64,000 nucleotides of DNA from CAYQLY01 sp964418605. GTDB taxonomy: Bacteria; Bacteroidota; Bacteroidia; Cytophagales; Cyclobacteriaceae. The stretch's first letter is position 1; each line of letters begins with the position of its first letter. Positions 10,101 to 18,112 of this stretch are shown here, piece by piece. Below the pieces are notes generated by a model that made no database searches, had not been told where the DNA came from, and was given only the letters and a program-made list of their open reading frames with translations. Position numbers and translations under genes: made by a program. The stretch lies in assembly GCA_964418605.1 (NCBI GenBank), contig CAYQLY010000002.1, positions 186,001 through 250,000 on the forward strand, read 5' to 3'.

Positions 10101-11543
10101 GGACTCATCACTCAGCTCACGCCGGCTAAAGGAGAGAGTGGAGTAGATATATGCGCTACGCCTCAATTAGTTCTTGCCATGCCACAAAATAAAACATTCA
10201 CTCTTTCTGATAACAATAATGAATCTAGTTCTTATCGACTCATTGTAGATGAGATAAAATTAGTACAAGAAGGCAAAGAAATAGCAGCTACTATTTCTTG
10301 GAATGAAAAAGGAGATGTAGGCATGCTGTCACCGATAGAAGTATTAGAAGGAGAAAAACAATTTTCCCTCAAAGCGAAAGTACATGTGGAGCAGCTGTCT
10401 AGTAATGGTGTGTGGAGCAAGCTCAGAGCGGAAGGAAAGGTGGTGGAAGAACTAGCAGAAACTAACTTTACTACAGGAAAAGCTCCGGATCATATTGAGC
10501 CACGCATGGTGAAATACAGTTACCCCATGGACAGGCAATTAAATTTTTATACACAAGAATACAATCAAGGGTATATTAAACTCACCCATAATTTTGCGTA
10601 TTTGTTTAAGGCGCCAGAAGGATATAAACAGATTGCACGACTTACTGCTATAGATAATCAAGAAAAAATAGAGTTTACCTACGCCTACCAATCAGATAAA
10701 AATGAAGTGGTATATAATCTTCCGGGTACGATCCGTAAAGGCGTAATCTACCGAATCGATCTAGTGAATGTGCCACTCAATCAAGCAGGCAACGTAGATG
10801 CGAATGTGAAAACACAAATTGTCACTACAGAGAAAGAAGGGGCAAATATGGATGTAGAATCTAAAGAAGCGCAAGGAGTCAGAGTAGAAGTAGAAGAAAA
10901 AATGATTTACACCGCTTATTTTAGAACCAGTGAACATGGTACATTGTCTGAAAAGATAAATCGTCAGTTTAATTTTTCAGAAGGATGGAGCTGGGCCGTC
11001 TTTGCCGGTGTGCATCAGATTGGAACTAACTATAAAGGAGAACCATTCGATCAGGCAGAGCTAGATGGCATCAATGGAGTAGATCCACTGATTCAAGTAG
11101 AGGCTTTGGAGAGTTCTGCTTGGTTTACAGAAGATGTCTATCCGCTGGTTTATGCAGGGTATCCCCTTTATGGAGCTGCTAAAATTGCTTGGCGTGATGT
11201 GAATAAGTTAGGTCTTGTCCCATTAAAAACGGTATCACTGAAGGAGAGTTTAGTGGAGGACTATATCAAACTGACGGAAGAAGATATTTCAAATGGGAAG
11301 GTGATGAATGCTTCAACGCTGGGAGCGATTCTGTACCGCATGCCGTATCATGTGTACTATGATTATAGAGATATTCAGCAGCAGGTGGCTAATCTAAGAA
11401 TGGACAGCGAGCGGATTCGAACCATTTTATCCACTGTCTTTCCTTCTGCTCGAAGAAGAGCTACCTATCCGGTTAGGATTCAGTATGTGCTTCCGACAGG
11501 AAAGGTAACCAGTTCTCAGACGGTCTATATTAAAAATCCATAA
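7155..11543 (+). CDS. Giant secreted protein of unknown function (1462 aa)
   Basis: A signal peptide (FLFSILTRIGYAQ) is followed by ~1440 residues without transmembrane segments, rich in Gly and beta-prone sequence (for example 'GGAYSNMRQERSVAVNF' and 'AGTQIDPMPDPPP'). The last ~450 residues contain a stretch typical of large proteins found next to TANFOR genes ('YPMDRQLNFYTQEYNQGYI', 'RKGVIYRIDLVNVP'). No T9SS sorting domain is visible at the C-terminus, so it may stay in the periplasm or on the inner face of the outer membrane. It lies 14 bases after module B copy 1, in the middle of the operon. I see no catalytic motif. Confidence 0.6.
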   Translation: MKKLYSFLFIFLFSILTRIGYAQEGEDSLYVRVFESHELIVEGGRTIGTLPKGEEQLMPIGTEKQIGNQSYVTAVEELDFNPIQTTMANSAWLSVPQTGDNLAFFSEGIKILPHGMEAPLARMMLISDHSVRLSNSVMMHIKGSEGKTFVVFNDEGFVGLNLAGEFEFCSGLIEPDDPSAEYVKARFETSLQSWDNFVAKVTIDPFRISKLKGVSFYVEDASVDYSDLQNPAGISFPREYHNYYPGGVGELALWKGFYLRKLTIKLPENLSQGTRKEIRAENMIIDHRGVSGVFSANKIIPYSQGSLGGWAYSLDQLAVRVECNSIKAATLSGVISIPVLAPTDTLGYQAIIDAEGKYIFTVHPPIKGLSFPLLQAKVNLYPNSMIQIGYVDGKFIPRAVLHGTASIATPVGEHVTALSGIEFQNLIISSEKPYISVGDWGIKNLGVQGDGKLMNFTVMLENIKFYKESEGKTRLNLGVMVAISNDFAAASNLDIYGAMKEEQRGDKLVKRWAYDRTQLNKLYVNVQNRFLGLEGYLEILRKDPVYGDGFAGGIRATLSHFGIAIAVQAQFGEVNGLKYWYVDGLGLWKNGIPTGLPGLDFYGFGGGAYSNMRQERSVAVNFNANAESTTKAGSNMISGASPSGIRYIPDASGTMGFKASTIVGTSGDSRMMNGKVELEMSFHKGGGLSMISLRGDARMMSKLETEETKTVPAVHGLLDMYYDFDNQLLHGTAQVFMNVAGGVIRGTGPGYAAGQMVFHFDHHDWYIHVGRPSQRLGVVMGIPIGGQTIGIKTDAYLMAGTQIDPMPDPPPAVMGLLGGKYHSTSRNESALFQGKGLAFGASLSVNTGKLQMLIFYAQLQAGIGADLMLANYGDATCAGSSDRIGINGWYASGQAYAYLEGAIGIRITVFKWVHIDEEILHIGAAALLQAKLPNPFWMKGTVGGEYSLLSGKIKGRCDFEVVIGEECKIENKAGAASALVDMGLITQLTPAKGESGVDICATPQLVLAMPQNKTFTLSDNNNESSSYRLIVDEIKLVQEGKEIAATISWNEKGDVGMLSPIEVLEGEKQFSLKAKVHVEQLSSNGVWSKLRAEGKVVEELAETNFTTGKAPDHIEPRMVKYSYPMDRQLNFYTQEYNQGYIKLTHNFAYLFKAPEGYKQIARLTAIDNQEKIEFTYAYQSDKNEVVYNLPGTIRKGVIYRIDLVNVPLNQAGNVDANVKTQIVTTEKEGANMDVESKEAQGVRVEVEEKMIYTAYFRTSEHGTLSEKINRQFNFSEGWSWAVFAGVHQIGTNYKGEPFDQAELDGINGVDPLIQVEALESSAWFTEDVYPLVYAGYPLYGAAKIAWRDVNKLGLVPLKTVSLKESLVEDYIKLTEEDISNGKVMNASTLGAILYRMPYHVYYDYRDIQQQVANLRMDSERIRTILSTVFPSARRRATYPVRIQYVLPTGKVTSSQTVYIKNP

Positions 11544-11616
11544 GGAAAGATGCTTATATATAATAATGTAATGATAAAAGAAGAGAAAAAAGTTAACAAG
11601 TGTGAAGTGTAGAACT

Positions 11617-12960
11617 ATGAAATGGATATATAGTATAGTATTAATTTTAATTTTCTACACACAAGGATCAAGTGCGACAAAGATTTTTATTGAACGTAAT
11701 GTAAGTCGATCGGATATTCCAGCCGATGATGCATTTGTTAAAGAAGAAAAAGATCTCAATGAGATAATTATTAAATATCATGGTGGAAAGAATTGTACGA
11801 TTAAAATAAGTTTCATTGATCCATCACCTTACCCATCATATGTTCAATGGCTTGTAGACTGGTGGAATAGTGTAGTAGGTGAGGGAGAGGAAAAACCTGC
11901 TGATGTAGAAATCTTATTTTCATTAACAGAAAATGATAAATGGAAATACGAAGGAATAAAAATAACACCTAATTTTTTCTTTAAAAATTATTTTTTAGAA
12001 AAAGTAGAAGAATATGTAAAGCAGCATATTTGGGAAGGAATCAATGAAGATCAACTCATTGTAAAACGATGGCTCAACGTAATTACGAATGTATTGGATC
12101 AACAATACAAACAAAAATTATTGACTGAAGGAGCTAACTTAATTACTGTTCCAGGGTATAAAAGAAGCTATCGATTAGCAGAATGGATGAAAGGAACAGG
12201 ATTTGAATATAATTATGATTTAGAGCCCTATGTTGTTGATTCTATTTCCGCATCAAGCACTTTATATGTTTCCAATAAGAATCAAGCAAAAGGATATTTT
12301 ATTGAAACTATTTATAATTATCTAGATGATTTTGAATATCACAATCCGTATCAGAAAATAGATGAATTAGAATCAAAGATCTGGAAAAAAGTAGCAGAAC
12401 GAGAAAATTGGAATACCAAAGAGCCCACTCATATATTAGATGATTCAAAAATTAAAGCAGATACCTTATTTCATCTAAAAAATAAAAATGAAAAGACCAA
12501 ACGATATCGATTAAAGATTACGCAAACACCCATAGGAAATAATGAAAAGTATAATATTTTTACTGACTTAGCAGTATTTGGATGGAAACATACGAGTTGC
12601 AATTTTTTTGCATTTGATTTGCAAAAAAAAGTATGGGGAAAGTTTCTTTGGTCTCCTGATCAAGCTCAAGGAGCTACTGCGATTTATAACTATCTTCCAT
12701 CGGATCCTAATTTTAAAGAGATTCCTGTAACAAAAGCTAGTGAATACGCGGAGCATGGATTTTATGTAATTTGCGTAAAATCAGGACATGTTACTACGAT
12801 GTATCCTGATAGAATAAGAAATCTTAATGCAACCAATTATGGGCATGTAGTACAAGCTGGTAAAGAAATAACTAATAATAAGTTTTTAAACCAAATTTGG
12901 GACGAAGAAGAATTTGATGATGTTAAAGCATATATTTATTTAGGACATTTATTTCAATAA
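11617..12960 (+). CDS. Secreted protein of unknown function with conserved Cys/His motif (module A, copy 2)
   Basis: This paralogue of 4684-5850 has a longer N-terminal half. ATG 11617 is preferred because it begins directly at the signal peptide (WIYSIVLILIFYTQGSSA); an in-frame GTG at 11602 is possible but would add five residues before it. It shares 'LDQQYKQKLLTEG', 'GWKHTSCNFFAFDL' (Cys328 from this start), 'SGHVTTMYP' (His391) and 'VQAGKE' with copy 1. The Cys/His arrangement suggests a hydrolase-like fold, but no family was recognised. It is followed 5 bases later by module B copy 2. Confidence 0.6.
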   Translation: MKWIYSIVLILIFYTQGSSATKIFIERNVSRSDIPADDAFVKEEKDLNEIIIKYHGGKNCTIKISFIDPSPYPSYVQWLVDWWNSVVGEGEEKPADVEILFSLTENDKWKYEGIKITPNFFFKNYFLEKVEEYVKQHIWEGINEDQLIVKRWLNVITNVLDQQYKQKLLTEGANLITVPGYKRSYRLAEWMKGTGFEYNYDLEPYVVDSISASSTLYVSNKNQAKGYFIETIYNYLDDFEYHNPYQKIDELESKIWKKVAERENWNTKEPTHILDDSKIKADTLFHLKNKNEKTKRYRLKITQTPIGNNEKYNIFTDLAVFGWKHTSCNFFAFDLQKKVWGKFLWSPDQAQGATAIYNYLPSDPNFKEIPVTKASEYAEHGFYVICVKSGHVTTMYPDRIRNLNATNYGHVVQAGKEITNNKFLNQIWDEEEFDDVKAYIYLGHLFQ

Positions 12961-12965
12961 AAATT

Positions 12966-14231
12966 ATGAAAAAATTTATACCATTTTTTTTAAGTATTTT
13001 ATTACACTTCTCATCAGCGCATGCACAATCTAATAATTTAACTACACTTGTTGAAGATAAATATAGCTTCTATTATAACATAGATGATATTGTTTTTTAT
13101 CAAATAGAGGATGATGGTACTTCTGATTCTAAGCGAATTAAAAAACAACTATTTTATAATCAAAAAGCCTGTGATTCAACAGCCTTTCGACTTGATGAAA
13201 TTAGTTTTATCTCAGATGGAACTATTTATGGATTAAAATCATATTGGAAAAAACCTGATTATAAGAAAGGAGAATTAAAAGAAGTTAAAGTATATGATTT
13301 ATACAAAATAGATCCACTAGGGAAAATGAACTTATTATATTCATATCAGAAGATTTACATTGCATTTACAGATGATTTTAAAAGTTACATTCCTACAAAA
13401 AATAAAAAAGTAATAACGATTGATTGGAAGACTGGTAAAATAGATACACTTATTCATAAACAAATTCAAGATCCTGAATTAGGTATTCCCTCTCGTTTTG
13501 TTAATCCTAGCCCTATTGTTTCAGGAAAAATAGATAATAAGATTATTATTTCATTTGGAATAAGTGATCCAGCTACAGGTGAAAAATTAGCAGAACGATA
13601 TTGCATATATAATCTTGCTAATCATACCTATCAATTTATTAAAAAATACCATGAAGCTGAATATAAAGATAAACCAGTTTATGAAGATTATATATATTCT
13701 AAAGAAGGATATGAAGATTTTTATATTGCTATTATAAATTCTGATTTAACTGGAAAGTATTTATATAGTGGTTTCAGATATAGTTCTACAAGAACTAAAG
13801 ACTATTTTCTTGATAGTAAGTTGGATACCATAACTGGTGCACTGACAAAATATAGTTATTTTATTGGAAAAAATTATAACAAAAATGAAGTTACAAGCCT
13901 TAATATCTCTACTATAACTGACAATCAAAAAAAAGTTATTGTTAAATATAAACTTACTATACCTTTAGAAAGATCTATCTATCGCATCTATCATAATCAA
14001 TCCATTTTGCCAGAAGATCAAAAAGAATTTACAGAATATGAATGGTCACTGTTAAAGAATTTTATTTATGCCAAGCATAATTATCAATTCGATTCAGAAT
14101 TTTATAAAGCCTATTTTAATGTATTTGAGTTCTATCGAGCAGGCATAGGTAAACGTAAAAAGAATGTGGAAGGAAAGTTTACTAAAGCTGATAAAGCGAA
14201 TTTGAAATTGATCTTAGAAAAAATAAAGTAA
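12966..14231 (+). CDS. Secreted YARHG-like domain protein (module B, copy 2)
   Basis: The signal peptide ends at 'FSSAHAQ'. The C-terminus 'YEWSLLKNFIYAKHNYQF...YKAYFNVFEFY' is a better YARHG match than copy 1. Residues ~310-340 'PLERSIYRIYHNQ' are shared with 5857-7140. The order module A then module B, with a few bases between them, is the same in both copies, so the pair duplicated as a unit. The function is unknown; it is presumably a periplasmic or surface protein. Confidence 0.65.
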   Translation: MKKFIPFFLSILLHFSSAHAQSNNLTTLVEDKYSFYYNIDDIVFYQIEDDGTSDSKRIKKQLFYNQKACDSTAFRLDEISFISDGTIYGLKSYWKKPDYKKGELKEVKVYDLYKIDPLGKMNLLYSYQKIYIAFTDDFKSYIPTKNKKVITIDWKTGKIDTLIHKQIQDPELGIPSRFVNPSPIVSGKIDNKIIISFGISDPATGEKLAERYCIYNLANHTYQFIKKYHEAEYKDKPVYEDYIYSKEGYEDFYIAIINSDLTGKYLYSGFRYSSTRTKDYFLDSKLDTITGALTKYSYFIGKNYNKNEVTSLNISTITDNQKKVIVKYKLTIPLERSIYRIYHNQSILPEDQKEFTEYEWSLLKNFIYAKHNYQFDSEFYKAYFNVFEFYRAGIGKRKKNVEGKFTKADKANLKLILEKIK

Positions 14232-14245
14232 TAAGAAAATACAGA

Positions 14246-15973
14246 ATGAGGAAAAATTTACAGGGACTAAAAAATAGCTATTTAAAACAAGTTCTTGGAT
14301 TACTAGCAGTTACGCTTCTGCTAGAGGGATTTCCTATTCCTTCTTTTTCTCAAAGTCTAGACAACATTAAAAATGAAAAACCTGTGAAGGTGAACGGATC
14401 CTTTTCAGCTACGGGTGTGGCCTATCAAGGAAAGTCTGGAAGTTACCAGCGGCTTCCGTTTACTTATTTTCTAAATGGGAATATAAATATTTCATTATAC
14501 GGAGTTGCCATTCCTCTGTCGATGAACTATTCCAATCAGCAGCTCAGTTTTTCTCAACCCTTTAATCAATATGGAATCAGTCCAACGTATAAGTGGATTA
14601 CGATTCATGCCGGCTATCGCTCCATGAATTTTTCTTCTTACACGTTAGCGGGCCATACGTTTTTAGGAGGAGGGGTAGAGCTTATGCCTTCTATCTTTCG
14701 AATCGCTGCTATGTATGGAAGGCTATCTAAAGCCATTGCCTATGATTCGGCAAGGCAAGAGCCTACCTATGAACGTTGGGGCTATGGACTAAAGTTAGGC
14801 GTAGGAAAGAATTCAGATTTTGTAGACCTGATTTTTTTTAAAGCACATGATCTGGCCACTTCTCTTTCTTTAGGTTCTCAGCTTGGGGTGCTTCCTCAAG
14901 AGAATCTAGTGACTGCCATTGTGGCAAGTAAAAAAATAATGGAGCATCTGCTTATTAGTGGAGAATATGCGACCAGTGCGTATACGAGAAATACGACCGC
15001 TGATAAAAATGAAGAAGATCAAGCTAGACTCTGGAATTATCTTCCCGGTATTTATCAGCCCAATAGCTCTTCGATTTACCGCCATGCCTTCAAAACAAAT
15101 CTTACTTACGGAGCATCTGCTTATAGCATTCAAGCAAGTTATGAACGCATTGACCCGGACTATCAAACGATGGGGGCCTATTTTTTTAATAATGATTTAG
15201 AAAATAGCACGTTGGGTGGAGGAGTACAGCTTTTTAATGGAAGAGTTCAACTTGGATCACAAGTAGGCGTGCAGCGTAATAATCTTTCTGAAAGTAGAGC
15301 AAGTGTTCAAAGACGCTTTATCAGTTCGTTTACCGTTTCCGGCACCATCACCTCAGTTTGGATGGTGAGTGCGAGTTATTCTAACTTTAACATGTCTGCA
15401 CAAAGAGCTCCTCAGCTAAATCCACTAGCCATTCAAACCGATACCCTAAACCTTCATTTTGTGCAAGTGAACCAAAATGCTGGCTTTTCTTCGACTTATC
15501 AACTTAGTAAAGGAGAAAGGCAGTGTAGTATTTTACTAAACGGATCTTATCAAGTGTCTACAGACCGCCAAGGAAGTACAGAGCTTACGCAGAGTCGCTC
15601 AACGATTTATACAGCAAGTGTAGGTAGTACGTATAAAGCAAGTAAAACAGCTCCTAGTTTTACATTGATGCTCAATATGAATCAAAACAAGATAGGAGAG
15701 TTACAAACCAGATGGCTGGGGCCTTCTGTTTCAGTGAGCAAAGCCTGGATGAATAATACACTTAGAGCTTCTGGTTCTACTTCTTATAATCAAACCTGGG
15801 TAGATGAACAGGGAGCCGGAGTGGCTTTAATGTTTAGGCTCAATGGCACTTATATTTTAGCCAAAGAGCACACCTTCACCCTTAGCTTGAATGCAATCAG
15901 TAGAACGGGCAACAGCTCATCCATGAATACTAAAGAATATATTACCACAATCAATTATGGCTATACGTTTTAA
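14246..15973 (+). CDS. Outer-membrane beta-barrel protein
   Basis: An N-terminal export signal (LLAVTLLLEGFPIPSFSQ) is followed by alternating amphipathic strands across the whole length. The sequence ends in aromatic Phe ('INYGYTF'), the usual last-strand signature for BAM-assembled barrels. 575 residues without a plug domain suggests a medium-sized barrel rather than a TonB receptor. It lies 14 bases after the module B gene and its end overlaps the start of the FN3 gene by 17 bases. It may be the outer-membrane partner of this envelope cluster (inference). Confidence 0.65.
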   Translation: MRKNLQGLKNSYLKQVLGLLAVTLLLEGFPIPSFSQSLDNIKNEKPVKVNGSFSATGVAYQGKSGSYQRLPFTYFLNGNINISLYGVAIPLSMNYSNQQLSFSQPFNQYGISPTYKWITIHAGYRSMNFSSYTLAGHTFLGGGVELMPSIFRIAAMYGRLSKAIAYDSARQEPTYERWGYGLKLGVGKNSDFVDLIFFKAHDLATSLSLGSQLGVLPQENLVTAIVASKKIMEHLLISGEYATSAYTRNTTADKNEEDQARLWNYLPGIYQPNSSSIYRHAFKTNLTYGASAYSIQASYERIDPDYQTMGAYFFNNDLENSTLGGGVQLFNGRVQLGSQVGVQRNNLSESRASVQRRFISSFTVSGTITSVWMVSASYSNFNMSAQRAPQLNPLAIQTDTLNLHFVQVNQNAGFSSTYQLSKGERQCSILLNGSYQVSTDRQGSTELTQSRSTIYTASVGSTYKASKTAPSFTLMLNMNQNKIGELQTRWLGPSVSVSKAWMNNTLRASGSTSYNQTWVDEQGAGVALMFRLNGTYILAKEHTFTLSLNAISRTGNSSSMNTKEYITTINYGYTF

Positions 15974-18080
15974 GAATCAAATCAATAACTCCATACGTTT
16001 AAGAAGAGTAAGAATATCTTTTTTTCTTTTTTCTTCTCTTATTATTAATTTTTATCCTGGTTTTTCTCAAAACCCTTCCTCCTCTAAGATAGAAGCAGTT
16101 GCTCGTTTTAGGAACGACTCTGTTTTACTTCGCTACTCACCGGCTAATGCTCAGGCTTGGCTTTATGGAAATCAGTACGGATATACCATAAAAAGATATA
16201 CCTTAAAAAAAGGAACTAATTTTTCATTAACAGATCCGGAAGTGATCCAGTTAACAGATAGTCCCATAAAGCCACAACCGCTTTCGGCTTTGGAGACACC
16301 GGCCAAAAAAGATAAATATGTAGCTATTGTAGCACAGGCTATTTATGGAGAAAGTTTTCAAACTGGGACTACTAGTTCAACAGTTCAGCTGGTCAATAAA
16401 GCTAAAGAATTAGAAAACCGATTTTCCTTTGCTTTATTTTCAGCAGATCAATCCGTAGAAGCAGCTAAAGTCGGAGGACTTTTTTTTGTAGATAAAAAGG
16501 TAAAGAAAGGAGAGGGTTATTTATACCGCGTATATATTAATCTACCAGCTAATGCGGTACATAAAGTAGATACAGGTTTTGTGTATATTGACACAAGCCA
16601 GCCTGTAGAGCTTCCAAAATTAGTAGATGTAAAAGCGGTATTTAAAAATCATCTGGTCCAGCTCAGTTGGGATAAGGAATATGCGGAAAGTTTTTTCTGC
16701 AGGTATATCATTGAGCGAGCCGAAGGAAAAGGAGAGTTTGCTCCTTTAGATCTTCCAACCATTATACAGCTCACCGAATCTAAAGCTTCTTCGAAGCGAA
16801 TCACCGTCACCGATTCACTTCCTTCAAATGATACACCATACCGGTATCGAGTCAAAGGCGTCACTATCTTTGGAGAAATCAGTGAACCATCCCAGGAGGT
16901 AAGCGGCAAAGGCGTAGAGGAAAAGAAGGTAGATGCCCCCATGATTACCACTCATCGCCTGCTAGATAAAGGACAAATTGAATTTTCTTGGCAGTACCCT
17001 ACTGAAGCAGAAGATCCTATTCAAGGATTTGAAATAAGTAGAAGTAATAAAGCTAAGGGGAATTTTCAGGTGATTGGAACTAAACTAAAACCAAATCAAA
17101 GATCCTATATTGATCACAAGCCAAATCCTACTAATTATTATGTAGTCAGTGCTATTGATAAATACGGCAAAAAACAGGCTTCTTTCCCGGCGCTTATTCA
17201 ACTACTGGATAGCATTCCTCCGAAGGCCCCGATAGAACTGAAAGGATTAATGGATAGCACAGGAGTGGTTAAGCTTACTTGGAAAAATAATACAGAACCT
17301 GATTTAAAAATGTATCGCGTCTTTAAAGCCAATCAACCTCAAGCTCCTTTTCTAGAGATCACCCATGAGGAGCTCAAAGAAAATCGGTTTACAGATACGG
17401 TTGCCGTACGATGGATAAATAAAGGTGTGTATTATAAAGTAGTAGCCGTAGATCATCATTATAATCAATCGGATTATTCTAAAATGCTAGAAGTCAAACG
17501 GCCAGATTTGATTGCTCCTTCAGCTCCTGTTTTAAGTAAGATAGAAGCCTCTACCACAACGATTTATTTAGAGTGGAAACCCAGTTCTTCGGAAGATGTG
17601 GCTTTTTATAATATCTACCGAAAAGGAAATCAAGATAAGGAGTGGAGGTTAGTCAAAGCAATCAATCAGAAAACTAAGACCTATCAATACATTGATCCGG
17701 TAGAGAAAGGAAAAGAATATACGTATGCACTCATCGCGCAAGATAGTGCAGGACTTCAATCATCTTTTGACAATACTATAAAAGTTAAGAGCATTGATGA
17801 TAAAACAATTCCAAAAGTAACGAGCCTGAAAGCAACTGTGGATCGTGTAAACAAAAAGATCGTTCTGAGTTGGTCTTATCCTACAACGATTGAAAAAGTA
17901 AAAATTTATAAAGCAGAAAAAGGCAAACCCCTTTCGATTTGGAAAGTGTTAGAAGGGATAGAGAATCAAACAGAAGATAACGAAATCTATATTAATACGT
18001 CGTATGAATATGCTGTTCAGGTGATTGCCCATTTAGGAGCAGAATCCCCATTGAGTGAGCGGGTGGAGGTGAAGTATTGA
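15957..18080 (+). CDS. Fibronectin type III repeat protein, secreted
   Basis: After an N-terminal hydrophobic segment ending 'FYPGFSQ' (~residue 38), the protein contains about five FN3 repeats: 'HLVQLSWDKEYAESFFCRY', 'GQIEFSWQYPTE', 'GVVKLTWKNNTEPDLKMYRVF', 'TTIYLEWKPSSSEDVAFYNIY' and 'KKIVLSWSYPTT'. The start overlaps the upstream barrel gene by 17 bases, so the two are probably translated together. No T9SS tail is evident. It ends 32 bases before the convergent end of the Argonaute gene, which is likely near the left border of the accessory element. Confidence 0.75.
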   Translation: MAIRFKNQINNSIRLRRVRISFFLFSSLIINFYPGFSQNPSSSKIEAVARFRNDSVLLRYSPANAQAWLYGNQYGYTIKRYTLKKGTNFSLTDPEVIQLTDSPIKPQPLSALETPAKKDKYVAIVAQAIYGESFQTGTTSSTVQLVNKAKELENRFSFALFSADQSVEAAKVGGLFFVDKKVKKGEGYLYRVYINLPANAVHKVDTGFVYIDTSQPVELPKLVDVKAVFKNHLVQLSWDKEYAESFFCRYIIERAEGKGEFAPLDLPTIIQLTESKASSKRITVTDSLPSNDTPYRYRVKGVTIFGEISEPSQEVSGKGVEEKKVDAPMITTHRLLDKGQIEFSWQYPTEAEDPIQGFEISRSNKAKGNFQVIGTKLKPNQRSYIDHKPNPTNYYVVSAIDKYGKKQASFPALIQLLDSIPPKAPIELKGLMDSTGVVKLTWKNNTEPDLKMYRVFKANQPQAPFLEITHEELKENRFTDTVAVRWINKGVYYKVVAVDHHYNQSDYSKMLEVKRPDLIAPSAPVLSKIEASTTTIYLEWKPSSSEDVAFYNIYRKGNQDKEWRLVKAINQKTKTYQYIDPVEKGKEYTYALIAQDSAGLQSSFDNTIKVKSIDDKTIPKVTSLKATVDRVNKKIVLSWSYPTTIEKVKIYKAEKGKPLSIWKVLEGIENQTEDNEIYINTSYEYAVQVIAHLGAESPLSERVEVKY

Positions 18081-18112
18081 TATTGAGTATTTGCCTTATT
18101 CTATAATTCTTA

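Noticed and set aside
11602..11616. GTG start for module A copy 2.
   Set aside because: ATG 11617 sits at the start of the signal peptide and needs no rare start codon.
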